Origin: [Mycobacterium] zoologicum
GTDB lineage: Bacteria; Actinomycetota; Actinomycetes; Mycobacteriales; Mycobacteriaceae
NCBI RefSeq assembly: GCF_020172665.1
Contig: NZ_CP083985.1
Coordinates: forward strand, 3,862,711-3,926,710
Direction: 5' to 3'
DNA length: 64,000 nucleotides
Positions 18,054 through 27,143 of the stretch are shown here, one piece after another (position 1 is the stretch's first letter; every line of letters begins with the position of its first letter). Below the pieces are notes generated by a model, which worked only from the letters and a program-made list of their open reading frames with translations, was not told the origin of the DNA and made no database searches. The position numbers and the translations under genes are program-made.

Positions 18054-18896
18054 CTATCCCGAGAGGTTGAAGTTGCCGGACCCACCGTAAACGGCAAGTG
18101 AGACGAACAACGTAATGACCACCACAACCACCAGCGACGTCCGCACCGCTTGACCGACCGCGATACCCACGCCCACCGGGCCGCCGGCCGCGTTGAAGCC
18201 GTAGTAGGTGTGCACCAGCATCACCGCGATCGACATGATGATCGCCTGCAGGAAGGACCACAGCAGGTCGGTCGGGATCAGGAAGGTGTCGAAGTAGTGG
18301 TCGTAGAGGCCCGGGGACTGCGAATTGATGAACACCGTGGTGGACCGGGCCGCGAAGAACGCCGCCAGCACCGACAGTGAGTACAGCGGGATGATCGCGA
18401 TCAGACCCGCCACCAACCGGGTGGACACCAAGTAGGACACCGCGTGCACCGCCATCGATTCGACGGCGTCGATCTCCTCGGCGACCCGCATGGCGCCGAG
18501 TTGCGCGGTGGTGCCGGCGCCGATGGTGGCGGCCAGGGCGATCCCGGCCACCACGGGCGCCACGATCCGCACGTTGAGGAAGGCCGACAGGAAGCCGGTC
18601 AGGGCCTCGATGCCGATGTTGCCCAGCGATGAGAAGCCCTGCACCGCGATCACGCCGCCGGAGGCCAGGGTCAGGAAGGTGGCCACCCCGACCGTGCCGC
18701 CGATGATCGCCAGCGCACCGGTGCCCATGGTGATCTCGGCGATCAGCCGGATCGTCTCCTTGCGGTACTTGGTCAGCGCGTTGGGGACAAAGCGGATCGA
18801 TTCGGCGTAGAACAATGCCTGCTCGCCGAAGTTGTCAACGGCCTTGGGCAGCCCGCGGAACATCCGCCGAAACCGCAGCGTGGCGTCATAACTCAT
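18054..18896 (-). CDS. yrbE4B: YrbE4B, MlaE-type permease of the Mce4 importer
   Basis: 280 aa from ATG 18896, overlapping the yrbE4A stop as ATGA; the longer upstream frame is a shadow. It is a polytopic MlaE-family inner-membrane protein with a short amphipathic start (FRRMFRGLPKAVDNFGEQ). The family's coupling segment GAMRVAEEIDAVESMAVH contacts the ATPase in related transporters. Its length equals that of the M. tuberculosis protein. Together with YrbE4A it forms the permease core. Confidence 0.95.
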   Translation of the reverse strand: MSYDATLRFRRMFRGLPKAVDNFGEQALFYAESIRFVPNALTKYRKETIRLIAEITMGTGALAIIGGTVGVATFLTLASGGVIAVQGFSSLGNIGIEALTGFLSAFLNVRIVAPVVAGIALAATIGAGTTAQLGAMRVAEEIDAVESMAVHAVSYLVSTRLVAGLIAIIPLYSLSVLAAFFAARSTTVFINSQSPGLYDHYFDTFLIPTDLLWSFLQAIIMSIAVMLVHTYYGFNAAGGPVGVGIAVGQAVRTSLVVVVVITLFVSLAVYGGSGNFNLSG

Positions 18897-19657
18897 TTGA
18901 CCAGCACCCGCACGCTGATCGCGGTCATGACGACGTTGATGACGAACAGGCAGATGAAGGCGTAGACGACGGTCTCGTTGACCGCGTTGCCGACCCCCTG
19001 CGGTCCGCCCTTGGCGGTCAACCCGCGGTAGCAACCGATGAGTCCGGCGGCCGTACCGAACAGCAGCGCCTTGATCTCGGCCATGATCAATTCCCCGAGC
19101 CCGGTCAGCACGGTCAGCCCGTTGATGAACGCGCCGGGGTTCACGCCCTGCAGGAAGACGGAGAACACGTATCCGCCGGTAATGCCGATCGCGCACACCA
19201 GCCCGTTGAGCAGCAGCGCGACGAACGTCGACGCCAGCGCCCGCGGCACCACCAGCCGCTGGATCGGGTCGATGCCGAGCACGCGCATCGCATCGATCTC
19301 TTCGCGGATGGTGCGGGCGCCCAGGTCGGCACAGATGGCGGTGGCGCCGGCGCCGGCCACCACCAGCACGGTGACGACCGGACCCAGCTGGGTGATGGTG
19401 CCGAACGCGGTCCCGGCGCCGGACAGGTCGGCGGCGCCGATCTCGCGCAGCAGGATGTTCAAGGTGAACGCCACCAGCACGGTGAACGGGATGGCAACCA
19501 GCAGGGTGGGCACCAGCGAGACCCGGGCGATCATCCAGGTCTGGTCGAGGAACTCGCGGTACTGGAACGGCCGGCGGAACATCGCCCGGAAAGTGTCCAG
19601 TGACATCTCGACGAAGCCACCCACGGCCCGGGCCGGAACCGTGAGCTGTTCGATCAA
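18893..19657 (-). CDS. yrbE4A: YrbE4A, MlaE-type permease of the Mce4 importer
   Basis: 254 aa from TTG 19657 (MIEQLTVPARAVGGFVEMSL), the same length as in M. tuberculosis. The polytopic MlaE fold includes the conserved ADLGARTIREEIDAMRVLGI loop. It is the first gene of the leftward mce4 operon; two KstR-type sites lie 130-235 bp upstream. A TTG start on the first gene may keep expression modest. Confidence 0.94.
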   Translation of the reverse strand: MIEQLTVPARAVGGFVEMSLDTFRAMFRRPFQYREFLDQTWMIARVSLVPTLLVAIPFTVLVAFTLNILLREIGAADLSGAGTAFGTITQLGPVVTVLVVAGAGATAICADLGARTIREEIDAMRVLGIDPIQRLVVPRALASTFVALLLNGLVCAIGITGGYVFSVFLQGVNPGAFINGLTVLTGLGELIMAEIKALLFGTAAGLIGCYRGLTAKGGPQGVGNAVNETVVYAFICLFVINVVMTAISVRVLVK

Positions 19658-19788
19658 GGCAAGTCCTTCCCTCAGGTCGGGCAGCCTGGCCGCCAGGTGG
19701 TCGCAAAACTGTATCCGGACACGCCCCGTGATCGACGCTGAATCCAGCTTTTCCAGACATCGCTTGGCGTGAGCCGGATCATGCTAAC

Positions 19789-19802
19789 TAGAACACGTTC
19801 TC
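19789..19802. promoter_or_regulatory. KstR-type operator (one end mismatch)
   Basis: TAGAACACGTTCTC agrees with TnnAACnnGTTnnA except for the last base. It lies in the 242-bp leader between hsd4A and yrbE4A, 132 bp before the mce4 start, and is well placed to control the importer. Confidence 0.65.
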
Positions 19803-19877
19803 AGTGTCAAAGGACACATTTCAACGAGACTGCCAAGATATTCTCGCTGTTCACAGGGTATTGTGACCCACATCTCC

Positions 19878-19891
19878 TGTAACGCGTTCTA
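19878..19891. promoter_or_regulatory. KstR-type operator
   Basis: TGTAACGCGTTCTA is an exact match to the KstR consensus, 8 bp past the stop of hsd4A on the mce4 side. With the site at 19789 it gives two operators 75 bp apart ahead of the mce4 operon. Otherwise the 19658-19899 gap shows only an AT-rich stretch (about 19803-19870), the probable promoter. Confidence 0.7.
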
Positions 19892-19899
19892 ACGTTGCC

Positions 19900-20811
19900 C
19901 TAATCGCCTGCCATCAGCTCCGAGGCTGAGAACGTCCGGCCCGGATCGCGACCGGCGAAGTAACCCGCCAGCGTGTCAGACAACCCGGCCGGGTCCCATG
20001 CCTGACCGTCGGCGCTGAATTTGCGTTCCACCGTCGGCGCCGCCATCAGCGTTACCTCAGGCCCGTAGACCACGAAGACCTGTCCGCTGACGGAGGCCGA
20101 CGCCGGCGACGCGAGGAACCGGACCAGCGTCACCACATGCTCGGGCGATAGCGGGTCGATCTCGCCTTCGGCAACCTCGGCCGCACCGAACACGTCGGCT
20201 GTCATCGCGGTGCGGGCCCGCGGGCAGATCGCATTGGCGGTGACGCCGTAGCGGCTCAGCGCCCGGCTCGCCGACAGCGTCAGTGCGGTGATGCCCGCTT
20301 TGGCCGCACCGTAGTTGGCCTGCCCGACCGGACCCATCAGGCCGGCCTCCGAGGAAGTGTTGACGATCCGGCCATAAACCGTCCCGTCGGCGGATTCCTT
20401 ACCCTTCTGCCGGAAGTAGGCGGCGGCATTGCGGGTCAGCAGGAAGTGTCCGCGCAGGTGCACCGCTATCACGGCGTCGAAGTCCTCGTCGGACATGTTG
20501 AACAGCATCCGGTCCCGGGTGATGCCGGCGTTGTTGACGACGATGTTCAACCCGCCCAGACCGTCGGCCGTGCTGACCAGGTCGTCGGCGGTGGACCGCT
20601 GGCTGATGTCACCCGCGACCGGCACGCCCTTACCGCCGGCCGCGGCGATTTCGTCGATCACGTCGGAGGACTCCAGCGCCGGCGCGATGTCGTTGACCAC
20701 GACCGTCGCCCCGGAGCGGGCCAGCCCGATCGCCTCTGCCCGGCCCAACCCGGCGGCCGCGCCGGTGACCACCGCGACCTTTCCGGACAGATCGATCGAG
20801 TTGTCAGTCAT
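19900..20811 (-). CDS. hsd4A: Hsd4A-like 3-hydroxyacyl-CoA/17-beta-hydroxysteroid dehydrogenase
   Basis: 303 aa SDR matching Rv3502c in place and size. NAD site TGAAAGLGRAEAIGLARSG (about 17-35), Asp at the end of the second strand (VVVNDIAP) for NAD, NNAG motif, active-site serine VNTSSEAG and YGAAKAG Tyr-Lys pair. The family oxidises the 22-hydroxyl of steroid side-chain CoA thioesters during beta-oxidation. It follows fdxD on the same strand, so both share the KstR site at 21142. Confidence 0.9.
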   Translation of the reverse strand: MTDNSIDLSGKVAVVTGAAAGLGRAEAIGLARSGATVVVNDIAPALESSDVIDEIAAAGGKGVPVAGDISQRSTADDLVSTADGLGGLNIVVNNAGITRDRMLFNMSDEDFDAVIAVHLRGHFLLTRNAAAYFRQKGKESADGTVYGRIVNTSSEAGLMGPVGQANYGAAKAGITALTLSASRALSRYGVTANAICPRARTAMTADVFGAAEVAEGEIDPLSPEHVVTLVRFLASPASASVSGQVFVVYGPEVTLMAAPTVERKFSADGQAWDPAGLSDTLAGYFAGRDPGRTFSASELMAGD

Positions 20812-20857
20812 CTACAGCGCTCCTTCATGAATACCTCTAGTTGTTGCCCGTGGCAGG

Positions 20858-21052
20858 CTAGTCGTCGACGCGGCGCAACGCCGCCCGCGGGCATTCCGCG
20901 ATGGCCTGCTCGGCGTGTGCTACGCGGTCGGCGGGCACCGGTGCGATCTTGACGACGGCCTGCTCATCGTCGTTCAGTTCGAACAGGTCGGGGTCGATTC
21001 CGACGCAAATCGCGTTGCCTTCGCAGCGATCCAGATCCACCTCAACTCGCAT
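20858..21052 (-). CDS. fdxD: Ferredoxin FdxD, [3Fe-4S] type
   Basis: 64 aa from ATG 21052, with AGGGAG at about 8 bp; the longer frame upstream lacks family similarity. Three cysteines (C10, C16, C54) with Ala where a fourth ligand would be (CEGNAIC ... ECPRAA) indicate a [3Fe-4S] cluster. It matches Rv3503c. Such ferredoxins carry electrons to cytochromes P450; CYP125 or CYP142 in this window are plausible partners, which is inference. It is divergent from fadE26. Confidence 0.92.
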   Translation of the reverse strand: MRVEVDLDRCEGNAICVGIDPDLFELNDDEQAVVKIAPVPADRVAHAEQAIAECPRAALRRVDD

Positions 21053-21141
21053 CACAATCTCCCTTAGATAATCGGCTGTTTCCACCCTACGATCCAACAG
21101 CTCGCGCACGCGACGGACTAGGGCTGTTGGACCCCGAGACT

Positions 21142-21155
21142 AGAACGTGTTACAA
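21142..21155. promoter_or_regulatory. KstR-type operator between fdxD and fadE26
   Basis: TAGAACGTGTTACA fits the KstR consensus exactly. It sits in the 141-bp divergent spacer and can repress both the fdxD-hsd4A unit and the fadE26-fadE27 unit. The identical 14-mer recurs at 34619. Confidence 0.8.
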
Positions 21156-21193
21156 CGAGCTGTCGCACAGAATCCTATCCGAAGGACGGTCCG

Positions 21194-22372
<1,179 letters not shown>

Positions 22373-22404
22373 TCTGACCATCCCATCTGGAGGGCGTAAA
22401 ACTC

Positions 22405-23502
22405 ATGGACTTCACCACCACCGAAGCGGCCCAAGACCTTTCCGGCCTGGTCGGGACCATCGTCGATGCGGTCTGCACCCCCGAACGCCAGCGCGAGCTG
22501 GACGGGTTCGAGCAGAGGTTCGACACCGACCTGTGGCGCAAGCTCGTCGACGCCGACGTCGTGTCCAGTGCGGCCGCTGAGTCACTCGGCGGCGGCGGAT
22601 TCGGCGTGCTGGAACAGTCGGCGATCCTGACCGCCCTGGGCCGCCAGCTGGCCGCGGTGCCCTACTTGGACTCGGTGGTGCTGGGCTCCGGCGCGCTGGC
22701 GAAGTTCGGCTCCGCCGAGCTGCAGGAGACCTGGGGAGCTCCGGCGGTGGCCGGCAAGAAGATCCTGACCGCCGCCCTCGACGGTGACATGGGCGAGGGT
22801 CCGGTGCGGGCCGCGCCGTCCGGTGCGGGCTTCCGGCTGACCGGCAGCCGCACCCAGGTCGGATTCGCCCCGGCCGCCGACGCCTTCCTGGTGCCGGCCG
22901 AAACCGACTCCGGCACCAGTGTTTTCCTGGTAGCGGCAGGCGATCCCGGCGTGATCGTGACCGCGCTGCAGACCACCGGCCTGGGCAGTGTCGGGCACCT
23001 GGAGTTGTCCGGGGTCGAGCTGGAGGCTGGTCGGCTGGTCGGCGGTGCCGAGGTGCTCGACTACCTGACCACGCTGAACGCCCTGGGGTGCAGCGCCTAC
23101 CAGTTGGGTGTGCTGGAGCGCGGCCTGATGCTGACGGCCGAATACGCCCGCGAGCGCGAGCAGTTCGACAAGCCGATCGGCAGCTTCCAGGCGGTGTCGC
23201 AGCGACTGGCCGACGCCTACATCGACGTCAAGGCGTTGCGGCTCACCCTGACCCAGGCGGCCTGGCGGGTCGGCGAAGGCCTGCCGGCCACCACCGACGT
23301 GGCCACCACCGCGTTCTGGGCCGCCGAGGCCGGGCACCGGGTGGCGCACAGCATCGTGCACATCCACGGCGGCGTCGGCATCGACATCGACCACCCGATC
23401 CACCGCTACTTCCTGGCCGCCAAGCAGACCGAGTTCGCGGTCGGTGGGGCCACCGGAGCGCTGCTGGCGATCGGCCGACAGCTGGCCGAGACCCCGGCCT
23501 GA
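22405..23502 (+). CDS. fadE27: Acyl-CoA dehydrogenase FadE27 (ChsE5)
   Basis: 365 aa, ATG preceded by GGAGG. A divergent acyl-CoA dehydrogenase subunit, with YAREREQFDKPIGSFQAVSQ and the C-terminal HIHGGVGIDIDHPIHRYF segment. It partners FadE26, as in the known heterotetramer where the active site forms at the subunit interface. It is the last gene of the fadE26-fadE27 unit; the following region is a decayed locus on the opposite strand. Confidence 0.93.
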   Translation: MDFTTTEAAQDLSGLVGTIVDAVCTPERQRELDGFEQRFDTDLWRKLVDADVVSSAAAESLGGGGFGVLEQSAILTALGRQLAAVPYLDSVVLGSGALAKFGSAELQETWGAPAVAGKKILTAALDGDMGEGPVRAAPSGAGFRLTGSRTQVGFAPAADAFLVPAETDSGTSVFLVAAGDPGVIVTALQTTGLGSVGHLELSGVELEAGRLVGGAEVLDYLTTLNALGCSAYQLGVLERGLMLTAEYAREREQFDKPIGSFQAVSQRLADAYIDVKALRLTLTQAAWRVGEGLPATTDVATTAFWAAEAGHRVAHSIVHIHGGVGIDIDHPIHRYFLAAKQTEFAVGGATGALLAIGRQLAETPA

Positions 23503-23513
23503 GCAGCCCGCGC

Positions 23514-23732
23514 TCACAGGTCGGGTAGCGGCAACTCCATGTTGGGGAAGGTCAGGCCGCCGTCGACCTCGAGGATCTTGCCGGTCATATAAGCCCCGGC
23601 CGGCGAGGCCAGATACACGGCCGCCGCGGCGATCTCGGCCGGGGCACCGAGCCGACGCAGCGGGGTTACCTTCTCCATCGCCGTTCGCAACTCGTCATTG
23701 GCGGCCACGAGGTCCAGCGACGAGGTGAGGAT
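23514..23732 (-). pseudogene. C-terminal remnant of an SDR (fabG-like)
   Basis: The last roughly 70 residues of an SDR are intact ([20 protein letters not shown], then [20 protein letters not shown]). The cofactor site, NNAG and YxxxK regions are missing. SDR-like sense ([16 protein letters not shown]) can be followed on the minus strand to about 23732, where it runs directly into a plus-strand IclR coding sequence. No start codon for a functional SDR exists. The gene has been truncated at its 5' side. Confidence 0.8.
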
Positions 23733-24280
23733 CGCTGCCCGACCTGGCCCAGCCCCATCTGACCGAACTGTCCGCGGCGATCAACGAGTCGTCGTCGGTC
23801 GCGGTGCTGGACGGCTTCGACATCGTCTATGTCGCGCGGGTACAGGTCCGCCGGATCATGTCGGCGACGATCGTGGTCGGTACCCGGCTGGCCGCACCCG
23901 CCACCGCGATGGGGCGGGTCCTGTTGGCGGGCCTGCCGCCGGCCAAGCGTGCCGACTGCATGCGGACCATTCCGCTGGTGTCCTTTTCCAGCGGGACACC
24001 TGCGTCGCGCAAGGAGCTGACCGCCGACATCGCGCAGGTAGCCCGGGAGGGCTTCTGCATCATCGATCACCAGACCGACTTCGGACTGCGTTCGGTCGCG
24101 GCGCCCATACGGGATCGCAACCAGAACACCGTTGCGGCGGTGAGCGTTTCGGCATCGTCGATGACCTACTCAGCCGACGCGATCCGAAGTGAACTGCTGC
24201 CGAAGGTGCTGGCGACCGCGGAGAAGATCAGCATCGACATCGGCCACACCGAGCTCGGCCTGGTCAACCTGCCCGACTAG
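23729..24280 (+). pseudogene. IclR-family regulator lacking its DNA-binding domain
   Basis: From about 23729 the plus strand encodes a complete IclR ligand-binding domain ([57 protein letters not shown]) ending at TAG 24278-24280. An in-frame stop at 23726-23728 precedes it, and no helix-turn-helix is present. A first ATG at 23804 could still yield 158 aa. With the neighbouring SDR fragment this looks like a divergent sdr-iclR pair whose two 5' halves and shared promoter were deleted. The ligand-domain sequence resembles the PcaR/PobR branch. Confidence 0.8.
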
Positions 24281-25059
24281 CGCAACACCTGCGACGTCCG
24301 GGCGGCCGCTTCGGCGACCAGCGGCACCACCCGTTCGATCGGCACCGAGTTCGCCGCACCAGCCAGGCAGATCGCTGCGACCGGGCCCTCGGCGCCGTGG
24401 ACAGCCACCGCCACACTGGGCAGTTCCACCCCGACTAGCACGCGCGTCTGCGCACCGCGGTCGATCGAGATGCCGTGGGCCCGCCGGATGTGGGCCAGTT
24501 CGCGATGCAGGGTGCTCAGGTCCCAGCCCCCACCACCGCCGGAGCGCGTCAGCTGCCGGCCGAATCGGGCGTCGATCTCCTCCGGAGACATCCACGCCAG
24601 CATCGCCCGCCCGCCGGTGGTCAGGTAGGCCCGCTGCCGGGTGCCGACCCTGGAAGGCAAGGTCGCCGCGAAATGCCCGCCGATCTTGTCCAGATAGACC
24701 TCGTCGGTGCCCTCCAGCGCCGCAAGATGCACCACCAGCCCGGTGCGCAGATGAAGTTGGTGCAGGTGCTCCGCGGCCGCCTTGCGGATCTCGCCGTGCA
24801 GCCCATCCTGGCCGCCCAGGCCCAACGCCCGTGAACCCAGACAGTATTGGGCTCCGCGGTACTCCAGCCACTGCAGTCCGACCAGCTGCCGCAGGATGCG
24901 GTGGGTGGTCGACCTCGGCAGCCCGGTACGGGCGACGATCTCGTCCAGGTTCAGCCGTGCCGTCGGCCGCTGTTCGAAGGCGTCGAGGATCGAGGTCACC
25001 CGCTCCACCATGGAGGGCGGAGCCAGCTCTTGGCCCTGAGTGCCGGAGAGCCTGGACAT
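24277..25059 (-). CDS. IclR-family transcriptional regulator
   Basis: 260 aa, complete. Helix-turn-helix at about residues 15-70 (MVERVTSILDAFEQRP, LDEIVARTGLPRSTTHRILRQL). The ligand domain follows (HLRTGLVVHLAALEGTDEVYLDKIG). It is similar to the IclR protein at 2912 in its ligand domain. Its stop codon and that of the truncated IclR gene share the palindromic CTAG at 24277-24280. Target unknown; the SnoaL-like gene immediately upstream on the same strand is not obviously linked. Confidence 0.9.
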   Translation of the reverse strand: MSRLSGTQGQELAPPSMVERVTSILDAFEQRPTARLNLDEIVARTGLPRSTTHRILRQLVGLQWLEYRGAQYCLGSRALGLGGQDGLHGEIRKAAAEHLHQLHLRTGLVVHLAALEGTDEVYLDKIGGHFAATLPSRVGTRQRAYLTTGGRAMLAWMSPEEIDARFGRQLTRSGGGGGWDLSTLHRELAHIRRAHGISIDRGAQTRVLVGVELPSVAVAVHGAEGPVAAICLAGAANSVPIERVVPLVAEAAARTSQVLR

Positions 25060-25068
25060 TCCTCGAAT

Positions 25069-25551
25069 TTAGCAGTGCAGCGCATCCCCCGGCGTCACCT
25101 TGAAACCGGGGACGCTCGACAGCGGCATGGTCGCGTCGTACGTGCGCTGGTAGCCGGTGTCGCTGATCTTCCAGCCGTCGGAGGTGCGGCGGTAGGAGTC
25201 GTGGTAGAACGCGGCGCCGATCAACATCAGGTCATAGTCGGGCATGATCACCCGGTCCTGCAGGTACCAGATGCCCGATGCGGTGTCGGGTCCGGTCAGG
25301 GTGATCTCCGGATGGTTGACCCGGTGTTCGCTGAGCACGTTGATCGGCAGCGAGGACCGCATGAAGTCCACCAACGAGTCGCGGTCGGTGAACTTGTGCT
25401 CGGTGCCCATCGACTTGCCGTAGTCGGCGGTGACGTCCTCGGCCAGCGTTACGGCGAAGTCGGCCCAGTGCTTGGTGTCCAGCGCCCGCAGATAGCGATA
25501 TTTGACCTGCTTGATGGCTTCGATGTCCTCAAGATCACTCACGCCGTCCAT
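25069..25551 (-). CDS. SnoaL/NTF2-like protein
   Basis: 160 aa from ATG 25551 (MDGVSDLEDIEAIKQVKYRY); GTG 25542 and ATG 25590 are alternatives. The start DIEAIKQVKYRYLRALDTKHW, the strand TASGIWYLQDRVIMPD and the terminal DGWKISDTGYQRTY are typical of the alpha+beta cone fold shared by SnoaL cyclases, ketosteroid isomerases and dehydratase-like proteins. Such proteins are frequent in steroid clusters. The catalytic role here is unknown. It is divergent from the SDR at 25633. Confidence 0.8.
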   Translation of the reverse strand: MDGVSDLEDIEAIKQVKYRYLRALDTKHWADFAVTLAEDVTADYGKSMGTEHKFTDRDSLVDFMRSSLPINVLSEHRVNHPEITLTGPDTASGIWYLQDRVIMPDYDLMLIGAAFYHDSYRRTSDGWKISDTGYQRTYDATMPLSSVPGFKVTPGDALHC

Positions 25552-25632
25552 TGCAGCACACCGGCCCACCGCGGCGGGGGCGTATCTCATCCAGCGAGAT
25601 GACGCGCGCGCGAGACCACCTCAGGGGTGAGG

Positions 25633-26433
25633 ATGTTCGGCGTGACTGATCTTTCGAACTACGGGCCGTGGGCCGTGATCGCTGGCGGGTCCGAGGGTGT
25701 CGGCGCCGAATTCGCCCACCTGCTCGCCGCCGCCGGCATCAACCTGGTACTCGTCGCACGCAAGCCCGGACCGCTGGAAGTCACCGCCGCGAACTGTCGT
25801 GGCCACGGAGTCGAAGTGCGCACGCTGGCAGCCGATCTCACCGACGGCGCCGCTGTCGACCGGCTGATCGAGACGACCGCCGAGCTCACCGTCGGCCTGT
25901 TGATCTACAACGCCGGAGCCAATACCTGCAGCGAGGAGTTCCTCGACGGGACGTTATCCGACTTCGCATCGGTGATCGACCTGAACATCACCACCTTGCT
26001 CAGACTGGTCCAGCACTACGGCCGCGCCATGCGAGAACGCCGCGGAGGCGGCATCCTGATGGTCGGGTCGATGGCCGGATACCTGGGCTCGGTGCGCCAC
26101 ACCATCTACGGCGGGGTGAAGGCGTTCGGCCGGATCTTCGCCGAAGGGCTCTGGCTGGAGCTGCGTGAGCACAACGTCCACGTGCTGGAACTGGTGTTGG
26201 GGGTGACCCGCACCCCGGCCATGGCGCGGGTCGGGCTGAACTTCGACGTGCCCGGCATGAATGTCGCCGAGCCCGCCGACGTCGCCCGCGAAGGTCTCGA
26301 GCAGCTGCCGCACGGGCCGGTGTTCGTCGCCGGCGGCAACGGCGCCGACGTGGAGCGCCGCAACGACCCGGACCGGGCCAAGGTGGTACTGGGCACCCAT
26401 CGCTTCATGCAGAAGCTGATGGGAGAAAGCTAG
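25633..26433 (+). CDS. Short-chain dehydrogenase/reductase
   Basis: 266 aa from ATG 25633; GTG 25627 and GTG 25642 are alternatives, the latter giving MTDLSNYGPWAVIAGGSEGV. It has the SDR cofactor site AGGSEGVGAEFA, YNAGAN in place of NNAG, active serine MVGSMAGY and the YGGVKAFG pair. It resembles the subgroup of SDRs with an early GPWAVIAG strand. The next reading frame, a luciferase-like remnant, starts inside its stop codon. Confidence 0.85.
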   Translation: MFGVTDLSNYGPWAVIAGGSEGVGAEFAHLLAAAGINLVLVARKPGPLEVTAANCRGHGVEVRTLAADLTDGAAVDRLIETTAELTVGLLIYNAGANTCSEEFLDGTLSDFASVIDLNITTLLRLVQHYGRAMRERRGGGILMVGSMAGYLGSVRHTIYGGVKAFGRIFAEGLWLELREHNVHVLELVLGVTRTPAMARVGLNFDVPGMNVAEPADVAREGLEQLPHGPVFVAGGNGADVERRNDPDRAKVVLGTHRFMQKLMGES

Positions 26434-26582
26434 TGCGGCTGGGGCTTTCGACCCCGGTGGCGGTTCAGACCCCCGGCACGGCGTCGGCGTGGGAGAACGG
26501 TGCGGGCATCGTCGGCCACTACTGCGACCAGTTGGCGGCCCTGCGGTCGCTGGCCGACACCATCGAACAGGAGGATGCATGA
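26433..26582 (+). pseudogene. Collapsed luciferase-like (F420-type) monooxygenase, internal deletion
   Basis: A 49-codon frame from GTG 26433 to TGA 26580-26582. The first part (RLGLSTPVAVQTPGTASAWE) is the N-terminus of a luciferase-like monooxygenase. The second (HYCDQLAALRSLADTIEQED) resembles its C-terminal helix. The roughly 230 intervening residues are absent while frame and translational coupling to both neighbours are preserved. The deletion therefore looks in-frame and non-polar. Assignment rests on remembered family sequence. Confidence 0.6.
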
Positions 26583-27070
26583 TCGACCGACTCGCAGAAC
26601 TGGAGGCCCGGCTGGCCCGGATCGAGGACGAACGCGCCATCGAGCGCATGATCGCCTCCTATGGCCCACTGGCGGATGCCGGTGAAGCCGAGGCGACGGC
26701 GCAGCTGTGGGCAGTCGACGGCGCCTACGAGGTGGAGGGCTGGTCGATGAACAGCCGCGCCGACGTCGCCGCGATGGTGCGTTCCGACGCCCACCAGGGC
26801 TTGATCGCCGGCGGCAGCGCACATTTCCTCGGCCCGGCCGTGGTGACCGTGGACGCCGACGACGCCGTGGCGGTCTGTGAATCGCTCATGGTGGTGCGGC
26901 ACGACAAGAAGTACTTGGTGGCGCGCGCCGGGGTGCACCACTTCCAACTGTGCCGGCTCGACGGCCGCTGGCAGATCATCCGGCGGATCAGCCGGACCCT
27001 GGACGGCGATGCAGAGGCACGCCGGCTCCTGGCGGCCGGTGTCGCCGGCCTGAACGGAGGCGGCCGATGA
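26579..27070 (+). CDS. SnoaL/NTF2-like protein
   Basis: 163 aa from ATG 26579, which overlaps the preceding stop (ATGA). Begins IDRLAELEARLARIEDERAI with a short coiled helix, then IASYGPLADAGEAEATAQLW and the terminal DGRWQIIRRISRTLDGDAEA, the cone-fold pattern of SnoaL/ketosteroid-isomerase relatives. It sits in an overlapping gene string with the SDR and the collapsed monooxygenase. Catalytic role unknown. Confidence 0.82.
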   Translation: MIDRLAELEARLARIEDERAIERMIASYGPLADAGEAEATAQLWAVDGAYEVEGWSMNSRADVAAMVRSDAHQGLIAGGSAHFLGPAVVTVDADDAVAVCESLMVVRHDKKYLVARAGVHHFQLCRLDGRWQIIRRISRTLDGDAEARRLLAAGVAGLNGGGR

Positions 27071-27120
27071 GGCTCGACGGCAAGGTTGCAATCGACGGCG
27101 GCAGCATCAAGCTGCGCTGA
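27067..27120 (+). pseudogene. SDR reduced to a 17-codon scar
   Basis: ATG 27067 overlaps the SnoaL-like stop (ATGA) and reads MRLDGKVAIDGGSIKLR then TGA. The first nine residues are the standard start of an SDR (MRLDGKVAI, normally continued by VTGG). DGGS followed by a few residues is the standard SDR end. Everything between is missing, in frame. This is the second such in-frame collapse within 700 bp. Confidence 0.55.
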
Positions 27121-27143
27121 CAGCGCTGCCCTAGTCTGACGCT

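Noticed and set aside
18897..19760. Upstream extension of the yrbE4B frame
   Set aside because: Shadow of yrbE4A in another frame; the MlaE sequence begins at ATG 18896 with an ATGA overlap.
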